This document shows, piece by piece, positions 1-7,869 of a stretch of DNA of 33,783 nt (position 1 is its first letter; each line of letters starts with the position of its first letter). The translations under genes were made by a program, and so were the position numbers. The DNA is from Planctomycetaceae bacterium (GTDB lineage: Bacteria; Planctomycetota; Planctomycetia; Pirellulales; Pirellulaceae). The stretch covers positions 1 to 33,783 of the forward strand of contig SXOA01000001.1 of assembly GCA_005778405.1 (NCBI GenBank). The letters run 5' to 3'. The notes beneath the pieces were generated by a model that worked only from the letters and a program-made list of their open reading frames with translations, had not been told where the DNA came from and searched no databases.

Positions 1-2
1 AA

Positions 3-83
3 GCTCGCTACCGGGCCGACGCCAAGGCCACCCGCCGTGCCCGCCACCGGCTGCTCGAGCGCCAGCGACTCTCGCGGAAATGA
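3..83 (+). CDS. C-terminal end of an unknown protein (partial)
   Basis: The frame starting at base 3 is open from the window edge to a TGA at 81-83. It encodes 26 residues very rich in arginine, with the ending RLLERQRLSRK. The composition looks like a basic protein tail, but it is too short to assign to a family. The next stop in the same frame is a TAA at 117-119, before the ADP-ribosylglycohydrolase frame begins. It could also be an accidental open stretch in GC-rich DNA. Confidence 0.35.
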   Translation, partial: ARYRADAKATRRARHRLLERQRLSRK

Positions 84-170
84 CCTCCGCCCTGCGCCGC
101 CGCTAGCTCGGCTTTGTAATGGCACTGCTACGCGCTCACGCTCAGGCACCAATTCTTCTTTGGCCGGGGG

Positions 171-1061
171 ATGGTCAGCGATGACACGGACCATGCGGTG
201 ATGACAGCGCAGGCATTGATTTCATCCGGCGGCGATGTCGACTTGTTCGGTCGTTCGCTCGGCTGGCGGTTGCGGTGGTGGCTGCTCTCTCTGCCGGCGG
301 GCCTTGGTCTGGCGACGCTGCGAGCTTGCCTCAAATTATGGCTGGGATTTCCACCGATGAAGAGCGGAGTCTTCTCCGCTGGAAACGGGGCGGCAATGCG
401 AGCCGCAATTCTGGGAGTCTATGAATGTGACGATGACGCCAGGCTTTGGCAGCTTGTGCGGGCCTCATCCCGCATCACTCACACCGATCCGCGCGCGGAG
501 CAGGGAGCAATGGCCGTCGCGCTCGCCGCAAGGTATAGCGTAACGGTTAATGACGACAGCTTCCGCGGCGAAGACTACCTCGCACTGACAACTCCCTTCG
601 TTCAGGACCACGATTTGGCCGGCAAACTCCAGCTGGCGGTACAGCGAGCGGACGAAGGAGCATCCGCAGCTTCGTTTGCGGATGAACTTGGGTTGCAGCG
701 AGGAGTCAGCGGCTTTGTGAATCACACGGTCCCGGTCGCCATCTTCTGCTGGCTCCGCCATCGGCATGATTTTCGCGCAGCACTCGAAGCTGCGATTTGC
801 CTGGGCGGCGACACCGACACCGTTGGCGCAATCGTCGGCGGGCTGGTGGGAACTCGCGGGCGCGAAGTGATTTGGCCCGCGGAGTGGGAACTTGGCAGCT
901 CACACTTCAAGGAGTTAGCAGAGGCGCTTGCGAACTCGCGTGCTTCGCATCGGCCTGCAACTCCCCCCTACCGTATTTGGCCACTTGTCCTCATCCGCAA
1001 TGTCTGCTTTGCCGCAATTGTCCTTGGTCACGGATTCCGCCGGCTGCTGCCGCCGTATTAG
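171..1061 (+). CDS. ADP-ribosylglycohydrolase family protein, N-terminally truncated
   Basis: The family removes ADP-ribose from proteins or small molecules using two magnesium ions. Visible here are the first metal motif SDDTDH (residues 3-8), THTDPRA (about 103-109) and the C-terminal CLGGDTDTVGAIVGG motif with Asp214 and Asp216. Family members normally have about 40 residues before the first motif, including a GDALG-type segment and a catalytic Glu. Here the homologous-looking frame reads back only through RHQFFFGRG to a TAA at 117-119. ATG 171 is the only usual start after that stop, and a G-rich stretch lies just upstream. The protein therefore looks like a 5'-truncated gene, and an active enzyme is doubtful. 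The family call is firm; whether the gene is expressed is unknown. Confidence 0.8.
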   Translation: MVSDDTDHAVMTAQALISSGGDVDLFGRSLGWRLRWWLLSLPAGLGLATLRACLKLWLGFPPMKSGVFSAGNGAAMRAAILGVYECDDDARLWQLVRASSRITHTDPRAEQGAMAVALAARYSVTVNDDSFRGEDYLALTTPFVQDHDLAGKLQLAVQRADEGASAASFADELGLQRGVSGFVNHTVPVAIFCWLRHRHDFRAALEAAICLGGDTDTVGAIVGGLVGTRGREVIWPAEWELGSSHFKELAEALANSRASHRPATPPYRIWPLVLIRNVCFAAIVLGHGFRRLLPPY

Positions 1062-1090
1062 TAGCGCGCGGGTCGAAGGTGTTCGCAGTT

Positions 1091-1522
1091 CTATAAGTTT
1101 CCTGCCAGCATGCTCACGTCGACGTGGAAGTAGTCGGCCAGCTTGCGGATGACTTGCCGGCTGAATGGCTTTTTGCCAGCCAGAACCTCCGAAATGGTGG
1201 ACTTGGAAATGCCGGCGTCACGATGAAGCTGAATTTGATTGATCCCTTTGGACTCCATCAGGTGCAACAGCATTGCCGCGTCCGACGCGGGAGGAATCGG
1301 ATGATTCTCATCTTCATAAGCGACAACCAGATCACTCAGGGCGTCGAGGTACATGTCCTCGCCATCATCGAGATTTCGCTTCGCCAGCAGCCGGTCCATG
1401 ACATGCTGCGCTGCGGTCAGATGCTCGTCGCTACGAATCGAAGCCAGGGGAAAGTCCATGACTAAATTAAGGTAGGAATCCTTTTCTCTGTCTCGCAAGT
1501 TGAATTTCGCTTTGGCGGCCAT
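1091..1522 (-). CDS. higA: HigA-type antitoxin, XRE-family HTH regulator
   Basis: This 143-residue protein has an acidic N-terminal half and a C-terminal helix-turn-helix (about residues 82-135, including GISKSTISEVLAGKKPFSR). That arrangement and length fit the E. coli HigA class rather than short XRE antitoxins. Antitoxins of this type bind and neutralise the HigB mRNA interferase and repress their own operon. The ATG is only 3 bases after the stop of the upstream toxin gene, so the two are almost certainly co-transcribed and translationally coupled. The toxin-first order is typical of higBA. A palindrome in the upstream promoter is the likely binding site. Confidence 0.88.
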   Translation of the reverse strand: MAAKAKFNLRDREKDSYLNLVMDFPLASIRSDEHLTAAQHVMDRLLAKRNLDDGEDMYLDALSDLVVAYEDENHPIPPASDAAMLLHLMESKGINQIQLHRDAGISKSTISEVLAGKKPFSRQVIRKLADYFHVDVSMLAGNL

Positions 1523-1525
1523 AAT

Positions 1526-1900
1526 TTATTTCGGTTTGTGTTTCTTGACGAGCGAGTCGGTAGGTTTCCGGGAGGGTGGAGGTGGACTGAAGCAACCGCA
1601 ATCCACTTTCCATTTGTCCTGGTCGTATTCCTTATGGGGCATCACCTTCAGCACAAACACCTTCTGACTGATATACAAGATTCGCGACGCCAGGCGATAT
1701 TTGTTTCCTCCGATGTTGAACACAACGCAACTTCCAACCAGGCTCGCTTGCGGAAAGTCGCGCTTGACATCTGACCAGGAATGCCAGCCGACGGTCTTGT
1801 TGTTGACATGGGCATGCCATGCTTGCAACGGCCCTTCTGCGTCTCGATGACCAGGAGACTCCCAAAACTGCCGCAAACGAGTTTTGGAGATAACCCGCAT
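1526..1900 (-). CDS. higB: HigB-type toxin (RelE/ParE-fold mRNA interferase)
   Basis: The N-terminal 100 residues match the HigB toxin family: an opening MRVISKTRLRQFWE, the middle motif VVFNIGGNKYRLA, and the end VMPHKEYDQDKWK. HigB toxins cleave mRNA on the ribosome and are held inactive by HigA. The protein is 124 residues, about 20 longer than the usual 100-105. The extra tail after DKWK carries a four-proline run and a basic end (VKKHKPK), which is not part of the family core. The ATG at 1900 lies about 30 bases downstream of a good promoter. Operon with higA, 3-base gap. Confidence 0.88.
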   Translation of the reverse strand: MRVISKTRLRQFWESPGHRDAEGPLQAWHAHVNNKTVGWHSWSDVKRDFPQASLVGSCVVFNIGGNKYRLASRILYISQKVFVLKVMPHKEYDQDKWKVDCGCFSPPPPSRKPTDSLVKKHKPK

Positions 1901-1930
1901 TCGTATTCACTCTTATCGGCAGAATACAGG

Positions 1931-1959
1931 ATCATAGTTCGCAAAATACGAACTTGCAA
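1931..1959 (-). promoter_or_regulatory. higBA promoter with an operator-like palindrome as its spacer
   Basis: On the minus strand a -35 box TTGCAA (1954-1959) and a -10 box TATGAT (1931-1936) are separated by exactly 17 bases (1937-1953). Those 17 bases form an inverted repeat with arms GTTCG and CGAAC around 7 bases. This geometry lets a dimeric HTH repressor occlude RNA polymerase, as expected for HigA autoregulation. A second inverted repeat, GTATTC (1903-1908) and GAATAC (1922-1927), lies between the promoter and the higB start. Boxes and palindrome are seen in the sequence; HigA binding is inferred. Confidence 0.65.
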
Positions 1960-1995
1960 GCCGAAAAAATGTGGCCCTGCTGGAAGCCGATTCCA

Positions 1996-3114
1996 CTATT
2001 TCCGCTCCAAATCTTTCCCCGCCTGCTGGAACGTCGCGTCGATAAACGTGTCCCGGTCGCGGATGATGGCTTGCGGGATGAGCTGCTCGGCCTGGGTGCG
2101 GACGCCGGAGTTCTTTTTGATGGCGGTGCCGATGGCCATGACTTCCACGAAGCTGCTGCCGATCTCGTGGATGTAAACCTTTACGCCGATGACCGCGTCG
2201 GCACCGATGGAGGTCGCTTCCTCGTGGATGTGCCCGAGGCAGTTGTTGCGGGCGTCGTAAATGAGCCGCGTGACGCTGTCCACTTCGCCGCGAGAAAGCC
2301 CGCTAAAGAACGCCCCAATGCCACGGCTGATGCCGAGCGAGTAAACGCTTGTGCCCAGCAGCAACCGCAGCGGTTGATAGCCGAGCTGCGTCAAGTTCCA
2401 AAGCTCCTCGCCGGTCAGCTCGCTGGTGACGGGGCGGGGGCCTTTGCCCAAGACGGGATTGAACGAGGCGGTACCGACCATCAGCATTTCGCGAGCCCCG
2501 ACGCCGATGGGAAGGATCTTGGTGTGGATGTCGACCACGGCATTGGCTCCCCGTTCCAGAGCTTCCCGCTCCAGCCGCTCCAGAGCCAGGTGCCGCGTGT
2601 GGTTATACATTTGCGAGAACTCGACCACCTCGCCGCCTGCAAAGCCCCGCAGGGCCCCCATGATCCCGCGACCCGCCCCAAGAGCATAGGCGATGTTCCC
2701 CATCACAAAGTGACGCGGTTCGTAGCCAGCGTCCATTTGGCAATACAGATCCTGGCCGGTGCAGGCGGTCGTAAACAGCGCCCCGCTCTGCTGAATGCCA
2801 CCGACCGCGGACCCGACCGCAATGAACTCTTGCATGCCGCTGAGGTTCTTCAGGTCGGACATCACACCGGTAACACCATGGGCGGATTTGTCCTGAGCCT
2901 CTTTTTCCATCCGTCCAATCGCGGCATGACGCCCCTCCGTGATGAGCTGCGTGAGATTGGTGATCTCGCCGCCCGAAAGCGTCTGAAAACTGCGGGAAAT
3001 ACCGCCAAAAAAGCCCAGCGACTGCACGCTGTTGCCCACGACGATATTGCCGGGGACGAGCCCCTTTTGAGCCAGACAGTAGATTTCGTTGCCCGATAGG
3101 CCGGAGATGATCAT
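1996..3114 (-). CDS. Triple-repeat YbjQ/UPF0145-like (heavy-metal-binding domain) protein
   Basis: The 372-residue protein consists of three tandem copies of one domain of about 100 residues (about 5-106, 114-218, 232-332). Each starts with a [LC][ST]G-x-[ED][LI]-[YW] segment, has a glycine-rich GNxxxxLGxxxGI loop and ends with a GADAVxxVxxx-[MV]xxGTA strand. The domain resembles YbjQ (PF01906), whose biochemical role is poorly known despite the name; YbjQ itself is a single domain. The ATG at 3114 was chosen because it opens directly on the first repeat. A TTG 72 bases upstream would add a non-conserved arginine-rich leader. It lies downstream of glutamate dehydrogenase on the same strand, so co-transcription is possible. 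Confidence 0.8.
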   Translation of the reverse strand: MIISGLSGNEIYCLAQKGLVPGNIVVGNSVQSLGFFGGISRSFQTLSGGEITNLTQLITEGRHAAIGRMEKEAQDKSAHGVTGVMSDLKNLSGMQEFIAVGSAVGGIQQSGALFTTACTGQDLYCQMDAGYEPRHFVMGNIAYALGAGRGIMGALRGFAGGEVVEFSQMYNHTRHLALERLEREALERGANAVVDIHTKILPIGVGAREMLMVGTASFNPVLGKGPRPVTSELTGEELWNLTQLGYQPLRLLLGTSVYSLGISRGIGAFFSGLSRGEVDSVTRLIYDARNNCLGHIHEEATSIGADAVIGVKVYIHEIGSSFVEVMAIGTAIKKNSGVRTQAEQLIPQAIIRDRDTFIDATFQQAGKDLERK

Positions 3115-3189
3115 GGGGGGAATTCGCTGGGAAGGGACGATTCTTGGCGTAGGTTGCCGACTCGCCCCGCGGAGAGATGAATACAAGCC

Positions 3190-4425
3190 TCACCCCACCC
3201 CCGCCAGTTTAGCCGCGCGATGTACCCGCCCGATGGCAATCATATAAGCCGCCGTGCGGAGGCTGGTGCGGTGCTCTTTGGCTTCGTCCCAGACTCGTTG
3301 GAAGGCGCGGGACAGCACCGATTCCAGCTCTTGCCGCACGCGGTTGAGAGGCCATTTGTAGTACTGCAGGTTCTGCACCCACTCGAAGTAGCTGATCGTC
3401 ACGCCGCCGGCATTGGCGAGAATATCGGGGAGGACCTTTGTTCCTTGTTCCGCCAGAATGTCGTCCGCATCGGGATCAATGGGGCCGTTGGCCGCTTCGA
3501 TGATGATGGGGGCCTTGATGCGGGCCGCGTTCCTTTTGGTGATGACTCCGCCGAGGGCCGCGGGAATAAGCAGGTTGACTTCAAGCTCCAGCAATTGCTC
3601 GTTGCTGATTCGGTCGGCATCCTGGAACCCGGCCAGTAGCCCCTGGTTTTGGAGGGCGTGGTGGAGCAACTTGGGAATGTCGAGTCCCTCCTTCCGGTAA
3701 TAGCCGCCGCTTTGGTCTCCGACGGCGACAATCTTGTATTCGCTTTCATGTAGGTACTTGGCCGCATGCGAGCCGACGTTGCCAAAGCCCTGCAAAGCGA
3801 CGGTAGTTTCCTTGGGCTTGCGCCCCAGGTTGCCGAGCAGCTTATAGGCCAGAATGCCAACGCCGCGGCCGGTCGCTTCCTCGCGTCCTTCCGCTCCATA
3901 ATGCTCCACCGGTTTTCCGGTCACGCAAGCGGGGCTGAACCCGTGGTACTTTTCGTATTGGTTGCGAAACCAAGCCATCTCGCGCGAGGAGGTGCCGACA
4001 TCGGGAGCGGGAATGTCTTTGTCCGGGCCGATGATGTCGTGAATCTGGTCCACGAATTTCCGCGTGATGTGCTCCAACTCCTTCACGCTCAGCTTGCGGG
4101 GGTCGATGGCAATTCCTCCCTTCGCGCCTCCGTAGGGAAGGTCCACGACTGCGGTCTTCCAGGTCATCAGCGTCGCCAACGCCCGAACCTCGTCCAGGTC
4201 CACCTCGTGGTGATACCGCAGCCCTCCCTTCATCGGTCCCCGCGAAGCGTCATGCTGCACCCGAAACCCGACGAAGGTCTCAATCTTCCCGCTGTCCATC
4301 TCTACGGGAATTTGCACCTGCACCTCCCGCTTTGGGGTCAGCAGCAGCTTTCGCATGCTCTCATCCAGCTCCAGCCGGTCCGCGGCACGTTCAAAATAGA
4401 GCCGGGTCGCTTCGTAAGGTTTCAT
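3190..4425 (-). CDS. gdhA: Glu/Leu/Phe/Val dehydrogenase, probably NAD(P)-glutamate dehydrogenase
   Basis: Catalyses reversible oxidative deamination of glutamate to 2-oxoglutarate and ammonia, linking nitrogen and carbon metabolism in the cytoplasm. The 411-residue length is normal. Seen are the substrate motif PMKGGLRYH (Lys66), Lys90, the catalytic GGAKGG (Lys102), the PAPDVGTS segment with Asp142, and the dinucleotide fold GFGNVG (213-218). ATG 4425 was chosen because AGGGAG precedes it by 6 bases and it starts at the conserved KPYEATRLYF segment; an upstream GTG in frame adds 19 unconserved residues. Specificity within the Glu/Leu/Phe/Val family is inferred from overall similarity. The 315 bases upstream are shared with the divergent kinase-like gene. 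Confidence 0.92.
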   Translation of the reverse strand: MKPYEATRLYFERAADRLELDESMRKLLLTPKREVQVQIPVEMDSGKIETFVGFRVQHDASRGPMKGGLRYHHEVDLDEVRALATLMTWKTAVVDLPYGGAKGGIAIDPRKLSVKELEHITRKFVDQIHDIIGPDKDIPAPDVGTSSREMAWFRNQYEKYHGFSPACVTGKPVEHYGAEGREEATGRGVGILAYKLLGNLGRKPKETTVALQGFGNVGSHAAKYLHESEYKIVAVGDQSGGYYRKEGLDIPKLLHHALQNQGLLAGFQDADRISNEQLLELEVNLLIPAALGGVITKRNAARIKAPIIIEAANGPIDPDADDILAEQGTKVLPDILANAGGVTISYFEWVQNLQYYKWPLNRVRQELESVLSRAFQRVWDEAKEHRTSLRTAAYMIAIGRVHRAAKLAGVG

Positions 4426-4545
4426 GCGGGCTCCCTGGTGGTTCCAAAACGAGCAAATAAGTTTCTCGTGAAATTCTACCACCCAAATTAGGGTCGGAAG
4501 TACAGGAAGGGGATTCAGTGTTTCACTTTGATTTGTCTCGAAGAG

Positions 4546-4599
4546 AGCTTAGCCCCCGCGTCCACGCGGGGATTCGCAGCGTGGACGTGGCGGCCAAGC
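4546..4599. repeat. Intergenic palindromic repeat, family A copy 1
   Basis: A 54-base element starting AGCTTAGCCCC and ending GGCGGCCAAGC, with internal complementary blocks CGCGTCCACGC and GCGTGGACGTGG. It resembles a second element at 11988-12043 in both arms and centre. It lies in the 315-base gap between the divergent gdhA and kinase-like genes, the rest of which holds only a possible promoter. Such REP-like elements can form hairpins in RNA or cruciforms in DNA. Confidence 0.7.
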
Positions 4600-4632
4600 A
4601 TCTGAATCGACCTGGGAACTATCGAGTTCGCT

Positions 4633-4661
4633 TTGCACGCTCCCGCTCACTGCGATACACT
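4633..4661 (+). promoter_or_regulatory. Possible sigma-70-type promoter of the kinase-like gene
   Basis: TTGCAC (4633-4638) and TACACT (4656-4661) are spaced by 17 bases, about 80 bases upstream of the ATG at 4741. The match to the E. coli consensus is only moderate (3 of 6 and 4 of 6), and planctomycete promoters are poorly defined, so this is tentative. Confidence 0.35.
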
Positions 4662-4740
4662 GAAGGTTACGAGAAACCTGGAGTGAGATTCCGCGCTTCG
4701 CGCGAATGGAAAGAGCGCACGCACAAGGAACGAATGGCGC

Positions 4741-7700
4741 ATGTCACTACCTACAGCCAATTTCTGGCGATTGCTCGAAGAGAGCCGATTGCAAACGGCG
4801 GAGCAATGCGGGCAGTTGCGAGAGGATTTTGCGCATGTAAAAGGGGCCGGGGACCAGGGGAATTCGAAGACCCTGGCGGAATGGCTCGTCGCCCGCAACA
4901 TCCTCAGCCGCTATCAGACAACCATCTTGCTGGGCGGGCGAAGCGGGCCGTTCATGTATGGCGACTACAGCGTTTATGACCGCATCGAAAAGGGACGGCT
5001 GTCGGGGTCGTTTCGGGCGATTCACCGGCCGACGGGACACCCGGTGCTGCTCACGTTTCTGACCGGCCCCATCATTCAAGACGCCCGCCTCTGGGCAGTG
5101 GCGGCGAATGATGCTCTGGCGGCAGCGCAAATTGCTTCGCCCCAGGTACAGCGGTTCTTTGAGCCGGTGGACCTTGTCCAGTTCAAGTTTCTAGTAAGCG
5201 AAGACCTTCGCGGCAGTTCCGCAGACGAACGGCTGGCGAGCGGCCGGTTCTCGGTTCCCGAGGCTTGCCGGCTGGCGCGGATGGCAGCGGTGGGGCTGGC
5301 GCAAATGCATCAGGCGGGGCGCGTGCATGGAGATCTGCGGCCAGCGAATCTGTGGGTGGAAAATGCCACGCCGCAAAATCCCGGCAATCTCAAACTCCTC
5401 TTCGAGCCGCATCTGCCACCTCAGCCGGTGAACTTTGCCGCGGCCGAGAATCAAGCGAAGCTGGCCCAGCAAGCCGACTATCTCGCTCCCGAACTGACGC
5501 AGCCGGGCAAAGTGCCGGATCCGCTTTCGGATGTGTACTCGCTGGGCTGCACGCTTTATTGCCTGCTCTCGGGCAGCCCGCCGTTCGCCGGTGGCAATGT
5601 GCAGCAAAAGATGGTCCGCCACGCCAGCGAAGCCATTCGCCCGCTGGAACAGTTCGGCGTCCCGCCGCAGCTCGCGCAGCTCGTGGCGTTTATGATGGCG
5701 AAAAATCCAACGGTGCGATTCCAGTCCGCCAGTCTCGTCGCCGAACAACTGACGCCGTTCGTGGATCCGCAGGTGCTCTATCTCTCGCCCCCCGCGGATC
5801 CGGCGACGCAAGGGGCTTTCGAAAACTGGATTTCACAAAAGCAGGGTCAGCTTGCCGCACAAGCTGCCGTTCAGACCGCGGCTCCCAGGCCCTCTGCGCC
5901 GGCTATGCCAGGGCTGAATCTTAAGCTGGACGAAGCCAAGAGTACAAAGAGCACAACTCTCGCTGGCCCCGTCATTCGCACTGGCCATAGCAGCAGCGGC
6001 AGTAAGGATTCCCTGGACTCGGCTGGCTATGACGAGGCCAAGCAGAAGCGGCAAACGCAATACCTTGTCGTCGGACTGGCTTTCGTGGGAATTCTTGCCA
6101 TCAGCGCGGTGATCGGCCTCAACATGATGGGCAAGGGTGACAAGCCCGTTGCCGAGAAGCCCAAGGAAGAGAGAGTCCCAGAAAACACAAATCCGGGCGA
6201 AGAAGATACCACCGAAAACGGCTCGACAAAGGTGACAAATACCAGTTCCGGTACGGGAACCAAGTCGCCGGTGGCAGGTACCGAAAAACTGCCAGCGGAA
6301 ATGAATCCCGGTGAGAAAACAAAACCTGAAAAAGGGTCGGGCGGCACACCAACTCCTGCGCCCGCCGGCGAAGCGGGCCTTGCTCAAGAGGTCGTTCCCG
6401 ATGACGGCAACACCCTCTGGGCCAGCCCCACAAGCGGCAAGCCGGTGAGCTTCCGCTGCATGCCACCCGAAGGGCAGATTTTTTTGATTGCCCGCCCGTC
6501 CGACATTCTGGCCAGCCCCGAAGGGGCGAAGGTGCTGGATGCGCTGGGGCCGAATTATCCCATTGCCCGCGATGCTCTCGAAGCCGCGGCAGGCATCAAG
6601 CTCTCCGAAATGGAACTGCTCCTGGTTGGATTTCACAACAACAATGGCAAGTTCCCTCGAATGAGTTTCGTAATCCGAACCAGAGAACCGCTGACGAAAG
6701 AAGACCTCCTTTCCAAATGGGGTGGCCCGATGGAACAGAAGGAAGGAAACGGCTCCTATTACACGGGTAATGGCCGGGCCTACTTCATCGACCCTGTCGC
6801 GGACGAAAGGCGGTTTGTCGTTGGCGATCCGATTGACATTCAGGACGTGGCGAAATCGGGCGGTGGCGCGCCGGCCTTGTTCCGCGACATCGAGCGTCTC
6901 CGCCGCTCGACGGACGAAAGCCGCCACTTCACGGTCCTCTTTAACCCATCCTTCTTTTTCAACGACGACGGGGCTCCTCTGTTCGCGGCGGAGCGGGCCA
7001 AAGTCAAAGAGCCGCTCAGTTGGTTCTTGGGGGATGGATTGCAAGGAGGACTCGTCAGCATGCAGTTCGGTGACAGTTTCTATCTGGAGACCCGGCTGCT
7101 CGGCTCGCTCGACAAGCCGAAGTTTGATTTGGCGAAGGAAGTCCGCGAGCGGCTCAAGGTAATCCCCGCGAAGCTGGAAGATTACAACGTGGGAATTACG
7201 CCCCCCGCCTATTGGAAAAAAATATCCAACCGCTATCCCCAGATGATTTCGACTTTGCATAAGAACATGCGGGTCGGCGTGGAAAACGACCAGGCGGTCA
7301 TGAACAGCTACCTGGAAGGGGCGGCAGCCCACAACCTCGTGCTCGGCGGCGAACTGCTGCTGGTCACGACTCCGGGAGCAGCCGTGGCGGCGGCGGGGCC
7401 GACGGAAACTGCCCCGGCGGTGAAGACGATCGAGCAGGCGTTGGCGCTGAAGACGTCCTTTGTCTTCGATGCTCGCGAATTCGAGAATTCGATGATAGGA
7501 CTTGCGGATGATGTGCGAACCAACTTGCTCAAAGGTGCGTCAGTCGACTTCGACATCAAGGTGATTGGGCCAGACTTGAAGGATAACGGCAACACACGTA
7601 ACGTGACGATCCGGGACTTTAAGCAGGAAGACAAGACGGTTGCCGAGATTCTGACCGCCTTTGTCCGCAAGGCCAATCTAGATACTACCGTGAAGGAACC

Positions 7701-7845
7701 GTCCGAACTGAAGCAGACACTGGTGTGGGTAATTGGCCCGGATCCGGACAACGCCAAGCGAAATATCGTGCTCATCACCACCCGCGCGGCAGCCGAAAAG
7801 AAGAAGTACACCCTGCCGGATGTCTTCAAAGTGAAACTCAACTAA
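4741..7845 (+). CDS. Membrane-anchored kinase-like protein (probable pseudokinase) with extracytoplasmic STN-like end
   Basis: Residues about 75-340 form a Ser/Thr-kinase-like domain: catalytic-loop HGDLRPANL (His196, Asp198, Asn203), APE at 249-251 and DVYSLG (Asp264). The beta-3 lysine is not visible (PVLLTFLTG around 101-109), and LKLLFEP stands where DFG is expected, so it is probably a pseudokinase. One transmembrane helix (about 441-463) is followed by a Pro/Thr/Lys/Glu-rich linker to about residue 560. A large domain of unknown family follows, then a C-terminal stretch (about 895-1034) resembling secretin/TonB N-terminal (STN, N0) folds. The topology places the kinase fold in the cytoplasm. 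AAGGA lies 10 bases before the ATG. It starts a run of three co-directional genes, 24 bases before the next. A weak, metal-independent kinase activity cannot be excluded. Confidence 0.75.
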   Translation: MSLPTANFWRLLEESRLQTAEQCGQLREDFAHVKGAGDQGNSKTLAEWLVARNILSRYQTTILLGGRSGPFMYGDYSVYDRIEKGRLSGSFRAIHRPTGHPVLLTFLTGPIIQDARLWAVAANDALAAAQIASPQVQRFFEPVDLVQFKFLVSEDLRGSSADERLASGRFSVPEACRLARMAAVGLAQMHQAGRVHGDLRPANLWVENATPQNPGNLKLLFEPHLPPQPVNFAAAENQAKLAQQADYLAPELTQPGKVPDPLSDVYSLGCTLYCLLSGSPPFAGGNVQQKMVRHASEAIRPLEQFGVPPQLAQLVAFMMAKNPTVRFQSASLVAEQLTPFVDPQVLYLSPPADPATQGAFENWISQKQGQLAAQAAVQTAAPRPSAPAMPGLNLKLDEAKSTKSTTLAGPVIRTGHSSSGSKDSLDSAGYDEAKQKRQTQYLVVGLAFVGILAISAVIGLNMMGKGDKPVAEKPKEERVPENTNPGEEDTTENGSTKVTNTSSGTGTKSPVAGTEKLPAEMNPGEKTKPEKGSGGTPTPAPAGEAGLAQEVVPDDGNTLWASPTSGKPVSFRCMPPEGQIFLIARPSDILASPEGAKVLDALGPNYPIARDALEAAAGIKLSEMELLLVGFHNNNGKFPRMSFVIRTREPLTKEDLLSKWGGPMEQKEGNGSYYTGNGRAYFIDPVADERRFVVGDPIDIQDVAKSGGGAPALFRDIERLRRSTDESRHFTVLFNPSFFFNDDGAPLFAAERAKVKEPLSWFLGDGLQGGLVSMQFGDSFYLETRLLGSLDKPKFDLAKEVRERLKVIPAKLEDYNVGITPPAYWKKISNRYPQMISTLHKNMRVGVENDQAVMNSYLEGAAAHNLVLGGELLLVTTPGAAVAAAGPTETAPAVKTIEQALALKTSFVFDAREFENSMIGLADDVRTNLLKGASVDFDIKVIGPDLKDNGNTRNVTIRDFKQEDKTVAEILTAFVRKANLDTTVKEPSELKQTLVWVIGPDPDNAKRNIVLITTRAAAEKKKYTLPDVFKVKLN

Positions 7846-7869
7846 AGCCTTGATTTTGCCGAACTTAGC

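Noticed and set aside
1954..3099. 381-residue plus-strand frame opposite the YbjQ-like gene
   Set aside because: The minus-strand frame shows three repeats of a known domain; this one does not.
5833..7332. 499-residue minus-strand frame opposite the kinase-like gene
   Set aside because: Antisense shadow; the plus-strand frame has kinase motifs, a membrane helix and a ribosome-binding site.
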